Counted from the first letter of the stretch, positions 45,991-58,134 are shown. The stretch: DNA of 64,000 nucleotides from Nymphaea colorata (GCF_008831285.2 NC_045144.1:12885858-12949857); one strand, 5' to 3'. The notes: generated from the sequence alone by a model not told the origin. Translations and numbers: made by a program.

Positions 45991-47580
45991 TTCTCTAGCT
46001 GCCGACGGAGCTTAAGTTCTCTCTCAAGCACACTATCAGCCAACACACCGCTGAAGCCTAAGTCTGCTCCAAGGCCCAGCCCTATTTCTGTTTAAAAAAC
46101 GCTGGTTGAGGGCTAAAAATATGATTTAGAGAGTGGTTGTGAGAGTTTTACAATGGTAGATTAGGACTGAGTTTTCATCTTGAAGAGGTGATTCTCAAGT
46201 ATTCCATGTGTTTCCTTTTCCTTGTGGAGCTCGATTGAATGTAGATGTGCTGCCCACTCTATGTTTCATCCATTTGATAATATCAGATGCGCTGCCCACT
46301 CTGTTTTAGAGGGCCATAAACAAACTTTAATTCAGACTCATTAAAGTTTATGAAAGGGATTCAATATCTATAATGGCATGATTGATGTTATGCAATTGTT
46401 AGTGAGCTTAGTGCTGTTTTATCCTTAGTTTGCGGTGGGGCAGGTTTGTCTTTGGTGGTGCTGTTTTTAATCATCCCTTAGTGACTTAAAATTTGCTACT
46501 AATTTATGCAGTTAGTATTTTACTGAGTTTTTGAGTGGTGCAAATGCTTTTCGAACTTAGTTTCGATTTTTTTTCTCGTCTTTTGAGTTCAAATTCCATA
46601 TGTGAATTAGTCTGTCAGCGTGGAATGTGAATGTGTGTAATATTATCTCCTTTGCCACGTTATGGGTAGTGAGACTATTGGAGTGACTAAGTTGATTTTT
46701 TGCGGTTTCTCTCATGATTTATTATGATTGAGCGCAATGTACTTTATTAAAAAAGATGGTATGAGTATATGCAGAATGTGTGATGAATGGTACGTAAAAG
46801 ATTTTGTGAGAAATACACACATACATAGTCATATTGGGACTTGCATTTGATAACAAGATGGTGCGATCAGGTGAACTTGGTAAGCATGTTTGTAATTAGT
46901 ATATTAAAGACCAGGAAGCCGTGAGTTGGAAAATTTAACCAACTATCGTATTGGAGAAAAAATTTGGGAGCTGATTTATCTGTGGAGGTTCCTAAATCAG
47001 CTTCTATCGGCCCTAAGATTGTAGACCAATGTGAACACAGTCTCATTTGGTGCATTGGTTGATTGGTGTGATGGAGAAATTAAGTCAAAATAGAGTGATC
47101 TTGGGGTCACTACTACCAAAAGGGCTAGGAATGAAAGAACAATAAGAATTGTATGGTTGGGGATTTGTCCCCTCCACCTTACTCAAACTTGGCTTGGCTT
47201 GTTTTTATTGCTGCTACCCAGTTAGGGATTTTGTTGAACTACGGATATTAGGAACTTATGGATTGAGTTTTTCTATGTGGCTTTGAGTTGATTTTGGATG
47301 GAGGCAGCAGAGCTCAAGTGGTTTTGGTTGCTGGGACCTAGATCGGTATAGTGCCATTCTAGACAAATCTCTCCCAAGTAACAATTTATAACAATGATTT
47401 TACCTCTACTTCATGTAAGCTCTTTGGGCTTCCTATTCAAGCTTCCATGGGAATGGTGAGATCTATACATGGTAATGTTTTCCACGGGTTTATTAATGTG
47501 GGTCTTTTCATTTGCCTTTAATTGATTTGTATTGGCGTAAGCATGTTTAGTAAATAACTAATTAAGACAGCCTTTGCATC
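45991..47580. other. Intergenic DNA, nothing recognised
   Basis: AT-rich with scattered short frames and no motif or transposon border. Confidence 0.4.
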
Positions 47581-47699
47581 TTGTGCAATGGTTCGAATCT
47601 ATATCAAGGTCCAGTTCCGACCCGAACTAACCACATGGGCTTGAGGAGAGGGCCCCCCGACTACCAGGGCTCGTCTTTGTCTCAGTTGAAGGCAGAAGA

Positions 47700-48200
47700 A
47701 CGGAGATGCTGAGAGGAGGCGGAAGTGGGGGAGAAAAACAGGGAAGAAACGGAGCTGAGAAAGAGGAAGGAGGAGGAGAGGTTGAGGAAAGAAGCACAAA
47801 GGAAGAGGAGAAGGCGGTGGCAGAGAGGTGAGTTCTTCCTCTCCCCTTCTCGCTCTCTCAATTTTTCTCTCATGTACGCTCCCTTTCTCTCTCATAGTCT
47901 CTCTCTGCTCTCTCCCTCTCTCGCCCTAATGCTCTCCCTCTCTATCGCACTCTCTCTCGCTCCCTCTTGTTTCCCCCCTCTCTCCTGCCCTCTTTCTCCC
48001 ACGCTCTCCTTGAATCTCTCTCCCGCTCCCTCCTGTTTTCCCCCTTTCCTGTCTGCTCTCTTTCTCGCCTAGATACCCTCACTCTCATTCTCCCTACAGT
48101 TCTATCTCTCTTTCTCATCTGTTTTCTTTTCTCTTGTCTGAACCCTCTCACAGTCCCACATGCTCACCTTCTCTCTCAGTCTCTCTATTGTTTGAAATAG
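47700..48200. repeat. Purine-rich then pyrimidine-rich low-complexity tract
   Basis: GA-rich 47700-47830 changes to CT-rich 47840-48190 (CTCTCTC, CCCTCTC blocks). Long Ser/Leu/Pro or Arg/Glu frames on both strands (47725-48072, 47895-47599) are composition artefacts. Confidence 0.7.
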
Positions 48201-48899
48201 ATTGAGTTGCATTCATTTTCTCACTCATGATTCTCTTTTCAGGTCAACGCCAGACTTGTTGGTAAAAAAGCTGATTGCTCCTTCTCCTTAGGGCTGCTCG
48301 TCTGCTGTTGGAGCACAACATTTGGAGACGACGGCAACAGACTGTCACGGCATTTGGTGGCTGGCAAAACACTCCGTGTGGCTGGCGTAGATGCCTACAT
48401 CAGCTGGAGCACCGTTAGAGGATCAGGATGTTTGCCCAAGAGTGTTGATAACCATCTTTTTAGCAATTTAGAGTACATTGGAAGTGTTTAGGGAGCATAG
48501 TGGAGCTTTTTATAATATTAGGGAGGTTTAGGATTGTTTTAGTGGATTGTTGATCTATGCCATCTTTTGTTGATGTTGCGATGCATGTTGAGAGAGTGTA
48601 CTTACGTTACGTTGGCTTGCATGTTTAATTCTCACAGTTTGATGGAAGACGGAACGTACAATTTATTACAATATGAAGATAAACTTAGTGTATGAAAGAG
48701 ATTTTTTTTTTTGTTGAATCCAATGATGATGCCTCAATAGGCCGCTAGCCATCTAAATGGGTGTCTAATTATTTGATGTTGAGTTCGTCCCGGTCACATA
48801 CAGATTTGGATTATGTTTGCATTGGAATGCTCAACAAAGAATTCCACACATTTTAAGTACTTGCATGTCAATCGACATAAAGTGAGAAAATCATGATAC
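48201..48899. other. Spacer, nothing recognised
   Basis: Mixed composition, no open frame with a motif. Confidence 0.35.
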
Positions 48900-49846
48900 A
48901 TTTTTGAAATATAATGTGTATTAGGCTCACCTGTAGATCATGGAGATCATGGATCTGGGTTTGATATTGAGACCAAATCTAGGTTTAGATTCCAAAAAAA
49001 ATCTAAAACATGGATCCAGATATGGTATTGAAATTTGGATTGTGATTTGACACCTGGTATCTGAAATGAGAATAATGGAGCTAGATCTATATAAAGATAG
49101 GTTCAAGATCAAAAACTTGGATATGAGATTCATATATGAAAATAAGATTTGAACATATGTTCTTGATCATAATTATGAAATGGAGATTTTAAAATAGCAT
49201 GGACCCTCAACTAGCCTACATGGGTTCAAAATGCATGACAAAGACTGAATCTAGGTCAGGTTTAGCTTCAAAAAACTGGATTTAGACCTAGGTTGGACAT
49301 CGGCTCAACTCCGTGCTATCTTTAGAAAATTCAATTTTAATTAGAAATTGGGATAGGTTGAGCCTTGGCTCAGGCCTTCTAGATCCATGAAATGTATATG
49401 AAAAACTAAATTAAGATCAAGTGGCTCATAAGTTAGATTTCGTGAAAAATGTGTGTATAGCGGCAAATAACTAAAATACCCTTATGTGTGATTTTAGGCT
49501 AAAATATGTTCAAATAAAGGGATGTTTAAAATCTTGTTGAGAAATTCCTCTCCGAGTGCTATAAAATTCAAAAACAAATTTTTACCAAGTTGTATGTGGT
49601 ACATTTATAAAGAGAAATTGAGGAAGTCTATTAAAATCCAATTTTTATTGAAAACATCACAAGTGGAGCTAGGAGGGCTTGGAAAAACTACTTACATGCA
49701 AGGACATGCTGAAAGATTGAAAAATTCGCTTTAGTTTTGCAAACTTGAGCTGGACAACAATTTTCAAAGTGTAGCAATTATTAAGAATGAGCTATTCAGC
49801 CTTCAAATATGAATTGAACTCCAACCGGAAGAAATGAACTAATAAA
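48900..49846 (+). repeat. Repeat R, plus orientation, cut at 49840-49846
   Basis: Shares GGAGCTAGGAGGGCTTGG, ACTTACATGCAAGGACATG and AAGTGTAGCAA with 30150-30270, and ends TGAATTGAACTCCAACC.GAAGAAATGAACT, AATAAA, then LINE sequence. When the segment 44117-49846 is turned round, this copy becomes continuous with the R part left of 44116. Confidence 0.65.
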
Positions 49847-50447
49847 CTGGCGTGGAGATTTTGTAAGGAGCTCATTCTGCACAGGCGGTGGAAGGAGCTG
49901 GGACAGCAGGAAATTGGTATATGGGTGGAGACGGGTGTACCATGGGTTGTCTTGACAGGAATGCAGAGGTGCTGCAAACTTCCAGTTCATTTCTTGTTGT
50001 CATGATGGGTTCTATGGGCTAGGCGCACTTATTACAGGTGTTGATGGCTTCCATTTGTATGTCCTGACCATGTTGCTCCACTTCTCTGAGCCTTTTTGAC
50101 ATCTGCCAAAAGGAGTACAAGATGGAAGTTGCATCGCTGCCTTTTTGCTCCTAATAGCCGATATCTGATTTAATGCGGCAATTTCATTTTGAGAAAGGAG
50201 TTGACTTCTATGACATGCAAAATCCCCTCAGTATTCTTTTTGTTTGAGTGACTATCCTGGGCATCAATTTCAGTTTAGTAACAAGCTACCTACCACTGAT
50301 GCTTTTCAGCTGCTGCTGATCACTTCCCGATCTGAGTTTTTTAAGGAGTGGTAGTCTGAGGGTAGGCCCTCAATTTTTTGTATAGCTTTTACTGCTTAAG
50401 GCTCCTCTAGCCTCCATTTTTGTCTCTGTATCTAAATTTTTTGGTAA
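49847..50447 (+). pseudogene. LINE 3' end: last codons of ORF2 and 3' UTR
   Basis: Starts CTGGCGTGGAGATTTTGTAA and reads LAWRFCKELILHRRWKELGQ, then QEIGIWVETG, ending in a stop at about 50002. The 3' UTR has the T-rich, GGCTCCTCTAGCC-containing tail of plant L1s and an AATAAA at 50442. The first 65 bases (49847-49911) are the exact reverse complement of 44117-44181. Confidence 0.75.
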
Positions 50448-50579
50448 TAAATGGTTGGGGGATCTTTCCTCCCTGCAGCTGTTTCCAAGAACATGCCGCT
50501 GAATCTCTGTTGGAGATGTCCCAAGTTAGCTGCTACCACTCAAGCTCAAAACGACAGATTGGAGAAAAGATTTCTACCA

Positions 50580-50609
50580 AATCTGAGAGGGAGAGAGAGA
50601 GAGAGAGAA
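50580..50609. repeat. (GA)n microsatellite
   Basis: About 13 GA units (GAGAGGGAGAGAGAGAGAGA), non-coding. Confidence 0.85.
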
Positions 50610-50837
50610 CGCCCTTTTCTTCCTCTCTCGTGTTCTCTTTTGTTTTCTTTCTTCAACCCCAACTCCACTTGATGCCGAAGTTTGGCCTCCAAACTTGAAG
50701 CCGGTTATATGTATTGTTATGTGTGAAGTTTTGTGTGTCATTTTAATTATGACAAAGGTAAAATTTGCCAGTCCATATATGCATATTGTTACCTATTCAT
50801 TTTTTTTTTGTCTTGTTCATCTCATTCCTCTGTTGTT

Positions 50838-51215
50838 ATCGCATATTTCTATCATTATCTCATACCATTATCATCATCTCATACCCCAATCATTATTTCA
50901 TGCCCTAATCATTATCTCATATCATTCTCTGTCATTATCTCACGGGTATGAAATAATGTGACAGGTATGAGGTAATAGGTATGAGATAACAACATGAGTA
51001 TGATAATGACAGACGTATGAGATAATAAGTATGAAATGTTGTTGGTTCATGATAATGACAAGGGGCAGAAGATAATGGGTATGAGATAACAACATGAATG
51101 TGAAAATAAAAGAGTAATGAGATAATGACAAGGGGTATGAAATAAAGTAAGTGAGATAATGACAGGGGTATGAAGGTAGAGGTATGAGATAATGATAAAG
51201 GTATGAGATTCACTG
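50838..51215. repeat. Convergent minisatellite: inverted arrays of a ~17-bp motif
   Basis: Left of about 50942 the motif occurs as CATTATCTCATACC (at least five copies). Right of it the same motif occurs in reverse complement, GGTATGAGATAATGACA (ten or so copies, spaced 15-40 bp, some interrupted). The centre TGTCATTATCTCACGGG / TATGAAATAATGTGACA is itself a near-palindrome. The whole region could fold into a large imperfect hairpin. Confidence 0.85.
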
Positions 51216-51460
51216 TGCACATGTAATGATTGAGCATAAAAGTAAATATCATATTATTAGTATGGTCCACATTTAGCGTACGTTCCTTATGTACATGGAG
51301 CGACATACAGAACTTGATCTCTTCCAAACTATCATGTCACAAACACAAATAAAATTTGGTCCTCATCTTGACCCTATTCCGGGTCCACCACTAATCCTCC
51401 ACATTGTCCCCTAATTTTAAAATTCAATCCATTGACTTGATTTCTTCAAATTACCTTTAA

Positions 51461-51858
51461 GGGGAATTTGATTCGCTTGGGATCAATAGAATTCTTGAAT
51501 CATTATTCTCATTCTTTAAAAATAGAAATTATGTTATCAAACAAAGAATTTTGATTCTAAAATTATAATCTCATTCTAAAATCAAAACTCTAGAATTATG
51601 TTCTCACCTAAGGGGGTAGAATTATGATTCAGAATTCTACAGTCTTTTCATCTTTCCTTGGGGCATAAGGTATGAAAGCTTTAATTCAGGGATTCGATAA
51701 TTTTAATTTCCTTTCCAACAAACAAGTTATTTCTAATTCCAGAATCAAAATTTCATACCATCAAACCCAAATGAAAATTGGAATTGGAATTTTGAGGTGG
51801 AAATTTGATTCTGGAATTTTGATTTCAGAATCAAAATTCTAAGACATCAAATGCCCCC
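51461..51858. mobile_element. MITE-like element, ~400 bp
   Basis: The left end GGGGAATTTGATTCGCTTGG and the reverse complement of the right end GGGGGCATTTGATGTCTTAG share GGGG-ATTTGAT. The inside is AT-rich with many GAATTC/AGAATT and AAAATTC/GAATTTT inverted blocks, giving strong self-complementarity. No target duplication is certain. Confidence 0.5.
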
Positions 51859-53853
51859 TCAAGTAGTAGGTCCTCAACCGGTTTCCATGTTCCAATAAAA
51901 TTTCGAACAAAATGATCAGCCTAAAAATCCATTCTGTGCAGCAATAAAATCCGCAAAATACCCTATGTTAGTTACATCTTTCATTTGGACTTTCTACTTC
52001 AGTGATAACTCTCCTTGCATAATAATAATAATTATTTTCTGCCAAGATTATGTTGTCGATGGAAGTTAGTGTGATTTATAGTCCATTCGAAGTCGCTGCC
52101 AAGGGTAAAAATAAAATTCTCTATTTATCCCTAAGGCCATATCATGTTCTTTTTCACAAGTACAGTTCAAAATGTTGAGTATCTCGGTAGATAGAATGTT
52201 AGGAATTACATCTTGTGTGTATTTCCACTTGCATTCTTCCAACTTTTCTTAAGAAAACAAATGACCTTCTCAAACAAGACCATGTGCATTTTTTATCTGA
52301 ATTGAACTTCTTTGCATTGAATTTATGTTTCAGAGAATAAGAATTCTACAACTTGTATATATCATCTTATTATCAAACTACATTCCTTCGGCTAAAATGG
52401 TATTTATCATTCCAAAAATTGAAAACATTTATCACTTCTATGGTTTGCAACAACAGTACTTCCAGGTGTATTGTTAATGTAATCATGCAAAATACAGTTA
52501 ACCGCAAAATCTTCATGTGAAACAATGTTTAAGTAGCAGTTCTCTTTCATTATACTCATTGAGATTCAGATTCTTCACTGCCACCAGATGAAGATGATAG
52601 AACTACCAACAAGCAAATCTGCAGTACAAAACATCAACAGATTGAAGCACAATTTTAGGTACGACAGAATAGGAGGACCATTTTGATTACTGGCGAGATT
52701 AACTTAAACTTCATGAGAAGAGGATATTAGGCACTTTATGAGAAGAGGAGATTAGGCAAAAATAAAATGGATATGGGATTATAAATGTGAGCTAAATTCA
52801 AGAAGCCAATTATATGGTCAAATTGTGGAAGAAAGGTTGGGCAACTTTGTTACATAGGTGGGTTGTTTTTTTAGTTTATAGTCCAAACCAGATGCACCAC
52901 TTGTGACTTTAGGCAGAAAACTTTGTTCAATTTGGTTTAGTGATGCACGAAATGTGATCTCTCTACGTGTTTTAGATGTAATACAAGTTTTAGACGTAAC
53001 ACATATATAACCAGTGTTTAGTGTTCATTGGGTAAGTTATAGTGCTTGTGAATATTGTCATGACATACATACCCTACGTGGGTGTTGTATCTATTGATCG
53101 TCCGTCACATATTTTGAAGGCTGAAATTTCAACTGGCATTTTCTTTTAGAATACAACAAGCCAAGCAGCAAGCAGATCCAGCGACTGTAGCTCACATTCA
53201 ACCAGAAGACTGTTCCAATCTGGTGCGTCATTCACAATCGATTCCTTTCGAGTATTCATAATATTATACAAACAAAACATAAATAACGTAGCCAAGATAT
53301 GCATGTCAATAGCCATCGTGTAAAACAATAATTGAGACCGTGATGATCCAACTGACCTATTATAACTGGTTTTTGCTCGGACAACAAAAAAGATACGAAC
53401 TAGCACACTTGCCCTGCGTGGTTAAGCCCACCCCCACCCCCCTTAAACGTTTTGTTTCACTCAAGGACCCATCTAGGAATTCCAAGTAAAATAAAGCACT
53501 TGTACCTTTTAATTGCACGGTACATAAGAGAGATAACAAGTATTTAATTTACTTTTGAGCATGCCGAGGGGACCTGTGCGGCTGTGCCTCCCCTTGGTTA
53601 CATGTGGCTCAGCCCTTGATGGCTACATAAGCCTCCAACGTTCCCAGCATCTTCAAAACAAAACTATTCTCACGCCATATGAGATCTTTTACAAAATTGC
53701 CTAAAAGTGTTGGATGAACAATTGCTTTTGAGTTTACCATTTTCCACTAGTCTTTTAGGCAAAAACATAAGCCCATTTGAGTGAAGCAATGATCTCATAC
53801 TGGCCAATGAGAAAAACTCTCGGGCCACATTCGTAGCTGGAACAGGCTGCAAA
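51859..53853 (-). other. Downstream flank and probable 3' UTR of the Sec63 helicase gene
   Basis: AT-rich, no protein motif. The part next to the stop codon at 53854 should contain the 3' UTR on the minus strand. A C-rich run lies at 53430-53445. Confidence 0.4.
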
Positions 53854-53928
53854 TTAGATGAGTTCTTCAATAGGATACTCCAGTTCATAACCTAAGTAAC
53901 AATCTGACATTAGAATGAGCTTCATTCC
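53854..53928 (-). CDS. Sec63-domain helicase (ASCC3/DExH14-like), last exon
   Basis: On the minus strand the acceptor TTATTCTACAG (53939-53929) leads into GMKLILMSDCYLGYELEY and PIEELI, then TAA at 53854-53856. SDCYLGYE is the conserved end of the C-terminal Sec63 (Ig-like) domain in Ski2-like helicases such as ASCC3 and Brr2, whose proteins also end soon after it. The phase fits the exon ending at 62397 exactly (AAG|GGA). The intron between them is 8,468 bp. A minus-strand frame over this exon (53888-53670) uses another phase and is a shadow. Confidence 0.82.
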   Translation of the reverse strand, partial: GMKLILMSDCYLGYELEYPIEELI

Positions 53929-54120
53929 CTGTAGAATAACAAATTTCAGTCAGTCCACAGTAGACGAAAAATTATATCCAAAGCAAAAATTGAAATCTCA
54001 GAGATTCAGGCTGACATGGGCCACTATTTCTAGTTTGTCCATATTAGCAACTAAAACAGTCCACCATATTTACGGCCTAAAACTTTTGCTCTTTCTATTC
54101 GAACTCCATAAGCATGCACC

Positions 54121-54125
<5 letters not shown>

Positions 54126-54153
<28 letters not shown>
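54126..54153. repeat. (GA)n microsatellite
   Basis: AGAGATAGAGAGAGAGAGAG, about 14 units, inside the helicase intron. A similar tract lies at 55118-55141. Confidence 0.85.
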
Positions 54154-54179
54154 TTAGACGTTCAAATTGTAAATTCATA

Positions 54180-54960
54180 CATACCATAAAATCCTAAATC
54201 ATTTAATTGGAAGCTTAAAACGGGAAAAACCTGCAGATATGATCTATATTTCAAAAGAAATTAAGATATTTACATCAGAAAACATAATTTAGTTGCTGAC
54301 CTGTATATTATGATATGAACATTATATTCCAATGGTTACTTTTCAGAAAGTTAGCCTGTAAAGTTACTTCGAATCAAAGTTGTCATTTGTAGACGACCAT
54401 CAAATTTTGGCAACTATTAAATTTGCTCAACTTATTAGTTAATATTGAAAATTAAATAACCACATTATACCTTTTGAAAAAGTTTCAGGCATGACATTTT
54501 TATACTTTTACCTTATCCCAACGTGTTCATAACTGCAGTTATAAAAAAATATGGCCACGCCACTAAGTGTTTCGGCATTGTCCAACCTTTTAACATGTAA
54601 AAAAATAAGTAAAGCATACCATATCAAGAAAACTAAATCATTCATTTGGACTCTTACAAAGGAAAATCTGCACATATTATCTATGTCTCCATGGAACTCA
54701 TTCATAAGTTAAGTAATTACATTAGAAAAATGTCACCTACTTATATGAAAGTTAAATTGACACAATTAATTTTGTGAAAAACTGCTTGTAAAATGGGTTT
54801 TTGGGTCAAAATAGCAAATTGCAATCACATTATGGTGCAATATGAAGCTTGACAAAAGACAAATAATCACATTACAACTTTCGCAAAAATTGCAGTAAGG
54901 ACATTCTCCACTTTCACTGTATCTCAATAAGTTCAAAATTATGGTCGTAACTAACATGAA
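54180..54960. repeat. Old tandem duplication, period ~420 bp
   Basis: 54180-54600 and 54600-54960 share in order CATACCATA, CTAAATCATT, AAAACCTGCAGATAT/AAAATCTGCACATAT, AATAACCACATTA/AATAATCACATTA and CAACGTGTTCA/CAATAAGTTCA. Divergence is strong. Confidence 0.55.
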
Positions 54961-55317
54961 CAACAATCAATGCAGAAAAGGACATCAACCACAAACCTTT
55001 CAGTGTTGATTATTCTTTGCTTTTAAAATCTTTTAAAAACCATAAGGTCTTAGTCAATACTGCTAAGCCAAGACAAAATTTCCGGCTTTTTTTTTCAGTT
55101 GCAAACTCACACATTCAAAGAGAGAGAGAGAGAGAGAGAGAATTTTACTTATCGAACCAATATATAGTTGAAATAAGTGAGTCAACTCGCGAAGGCACAT
55201 ACACCATACCACCAAACCCCAAATTTTTTCCCCTAATGTTTAAAATTTAACCATACAAATATGTACCTTGGCAAAAAGGAACTGACAAGTTAATCATGTC
55301 TTTCTTATGTATTATAG

Positions 55318-55428
55318 TGTTAGAAATCTGGCACCAATAATGTGTAATTAAAAATCTGTATTCATGAAGGAAGATAGAGAGAGAATGAAACAGGGAGAGA
55401 CATAGGAGAAAAGCCCGAGGATGGTCTA
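55318..55428 (-). mobile_element. Copia C LTR fragment (left), interrupted by copia B
   Basis: TGTTAGAAATCTGGCACCAA onward matches 61085-61205 (TGTTAGAAATCTAGCACTAA, AATAATGTGTAA, GATAGAGAGAG, GATGGTCTA). It stops at 55428, exactly where the copia B LTR begins with TG, so B inserted into this LTR. The rest of the LTR is not found on the far side of B. Confidence 0.8.
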
Positions 55429-55669
55429 TGTAGAAACACGACGATCAAGAACAAATGAATACGATGAACACAATGTAACGTGGAAAAACCCTCAGCAAGA
55501 GGAAAAAACCCACGGACGAGGAGGAACTGGCGCCCACTAGCGACCAGACTCTCTCTCTTAAGATTTCATTAATTCTCAAGATTAGGGCTTACAATGGTAT
55601 AAGTATGCCCAAACCATGACGTACTGGATCGGGTCCAGACCCGGACCCATACATCAAGATCTGTCAACA
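55429..55669 (-). mobile_element. Copia B 3' LTR, 241 bp
   Basis: On the minus strand it begins TGTTGACAGATCTTGATG after the polypurine tract CTTGAGGGGGAG and ends GTTTCTACA. It contains GGGTCCGGGTCTGGACCC, a short palindrome shared by the family. The pol stop codon TGA overlaps its start. Confidence 0.92.
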
Positions 55670-57801
55670 CTCCCCCTCAAGTTGGGCATACATATCAAAC
55701 ATGCCCAACTTGGATACATTTCTCTCGAATGAAGTTGAAGATAGAGCTTTCGTCAGAACATCAACGGTTTGGTCTTCCGACTTCATGTAAGGTAAGATTA
55801 ACTCTTTACCATCAATCCTTTCACGAATGAAGTGACGATCAATGTCAACATGCTTTATTTTGTCGTGTAGAACAGGGTTGTTGGCTAAGTTGATTGCAGA
55901 CTTATTGTCACAGTACATCTTCATTGGTCCTTCAACCTCTATTCCGATATCAGTCAACAATATTTTCAGCCATAGTAACTCTGACACTCCCATAGCAATA
56001 GCTCTATACTCTGCCTCTGCACTAGATCGAGAACATACATCCTGTCTCTTGCTCCTCCAGACAACAAGATTTCCTCCCAAGTAGACACAATACCATGTGG
56101 TAGACCGTCTAGTATCAGCACAACCTGCCCAGTCTGCATCGGAGTACCCCTCAATCTCTACAGTCTCTTGTTTCACATACAAGAGTCCCTTGCCAGGATT
56201 TCTCTTCAAATAACACAATATTCTATCCACAGCCTTCAGGTGTGTATCAGTAGGTGCATGCATGAATTGGCTCGGTACATTCACCGCAAAAGTGATATCT
56301 GGTCTCGTAAGGGTAAGATAAATCAACTTTCCAACCAGATGTTGATATCTTCCCTTAGCTTCTTCACGAAGCAGCTCTCCATCTCTAAGGCTTAACTTGT
56401 GTCCAGTATCAAGTGGGGTAGAAGCGGGTCTACACGCCAGTTTACCAGTCTCCTCCAACAGATCTAATGTATATTTCCTTTGGTTTAGCATAAGGCCAGT
56501 ACTAGATCTAGCAATCTCAATACCAAGAAAATACTTCAGTTTGCCAAGATCCTTGAGATCAAATTCAGTAGCCAGTAACACTTTTAACTTGAAGATCTCC
56601 TCATCATCATCTCCCGTGACAATCATGTCATCCACATAGACAAGTAAAAGAGTGACCCTGCCCTCTTTTTTCTTCACAAATAGAGTGTGGTCTCCATTCT
56701 CTTGATTGTACCCATGATGTTGCATCACTCGTCTAAGTCGTTCGAACCATGCTCTAGGCGACTGCTTAAGGCCATATAAAGCCTTTTTCAGCTTACAGCA
56801 TTTCTCTGGTTCTTCACATCCTGGGGGCATACGCATATACACTTCTTCTTCGAGATCACCATTAAGAAAAGCATTCTTAACATCAAGTTAGTACATCCTC
56901 CACTCCATTACAGCTAGGGTCATAACAACTCTAACTGTCTTCATTTTCGCAACTGGAGCAAAAGTCTCTAAATAATCAATCTCATATTTTTGACTAAACC
57001 CCTTGGCCACAAGACGAGCTTTGTATCTTTCAACACTTCCATCGGGTTTGTACTTAATGGTATACATCCACTTGGATCTAACCAAGTGAGCCGCCTCAGG
57101 AATCTCCACAACTTCCCATGTCATGTTTCTTCTCAAGGCTTCCATTTCTTCTTTTATAGCATCAGCCCACTTGGAATCACTTTGAGCTTCAGCAACGGTC
57201 CTGGGAATCACAGCAAAAGAAAGAGAAGGTACAAAACACTTGTAATCCTTGCTAAGTCTAGAATAAAATACAAAATTACCAATCGGGTGTTGAGTACATG
57301 ACCTGACACCCTTTCTTAGGGCAATGGGAAGATCTTCATTTTCTTTTTCAACCCAATCTTGAGTCTTCAAGGTAGACTTGGTTCATCCAGGGAAGGAATG
57401 GCATTGGGATTGAAAGTAGATCTCGCACCACAAGTCACCTCCTCTTTCCAAGCACCTCGTCTAGAGTAGACCTGTCCAAACAAACGATGACCTTCCTTCT
57501 CAGTTTCGGTGTCACACCCTTCCTCCTTCTCAGGCACATCAAAAGCTGTGAAAGGTTCTTCTTTCTTGTAGTCCAAAAAATCTGTAAATTGAATCTCCTG
57601 ACTCTGAGAATACTCTTCCCTAACCACAGACTTCTCCCCCTGAAGAGGATTCTCACAAAAGTAAGAGGCATGTTCCAAGAAGGTAACATCCCTTGTAACA
57701 TAAACTCGGCCAATGGTAGGATCAAGACACCTATACCATTTCTGAGTAGGAGAATACCCAACAAACACACCCTTGATAGAACGGGGATCAAGTTTCTTAA
57801 C
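55664..57801 (-). pseudogene. Copia B pol: integrase tail, RT and RNase H
   Basis: Reading on the minus strand from 57801: STVKKLDPRSIKGVFVGYSP (end of integrase), a linker with [20 protein letters not shown] start [33 protein letters not shown]-like residues, then frame 56842-55664 with YVDD at its residues 69-72. RNase H follows (EGYSDADWAGC, AEAEYRA, CDNKSA), ending LEGEC and a stop inside the LTR. Only one in-frame stop (56888, where the family has Gln) and one frameshift near 57370 were seen. Gag, protease and the integrase core are absent on this strand: the frame is cut at 57801 by a plus-oriented LTR. Confidence 0.9.
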
Positions 57802-58134
57802 TGTTGACGGATCTGGGTGTATGGGTCCGGGTCTGGACCCGATCCAGTAAGTCCTTGTTAGGGCATACTTATATCATTGTTAACCCTAATCTTAAAGTTG
57901 AATGAAATCTTAAGAGAGAGAGAGAGTCTGGTCGCTAGTGGGCACCAGTTCCTCCTTGTCCGTGGTTTTTTTCTTCTTGCTGAGGGTTTTTCCACGTTAC
58001 ATGAAATCTTATGAGAGAGAGAGAGTCTGGTCGCAAGTTCCTCCTCGTCCGTGGTTTTTTTCCTCTTGCTGAGGGTTTTCCACGTTACATCGTGTTCATC
58101 GTATTCCTTTGTTCTTGATCTAAGTATTTCTACA
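57802..58134 (+). mobile_element. Copia B-type LTR, plus orientation, with internal duplication
   Basis: Begins TGTTGACGGATCTGGGTG and ends GTATTTCTACA. Apart from a duplicated block it aligns with 55429-55669, with roughly 10% differences by eye. The block starting ATGAAATCTTAAGAG at 57902 recurs at 58001 (period 99, second copy about 88 bp), which makes this LTR 333 bp. It would be a 5' LTR, since a primer site follows. Confidence 0.9.

Noticed and set aside
47599-48200. Frames of 100+ codons in the CT-rich tract
   Set aside because: Composition artefacts of pyrimidine repeats; no motif.
44117-50447. L1 twin-priming (5' inversion) as the explanation for the two opposed LINE parts
   Set aside because: Repeat R lies between the halves and its breakpoint is also duplicated and inverted, which fits a genomic inversion better.
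53670-53888. 72-codon minus frame covering the helicase stop
   Set aside because: It uses a different phase from the exon supported by the SDCYLGYE motif and splice site.
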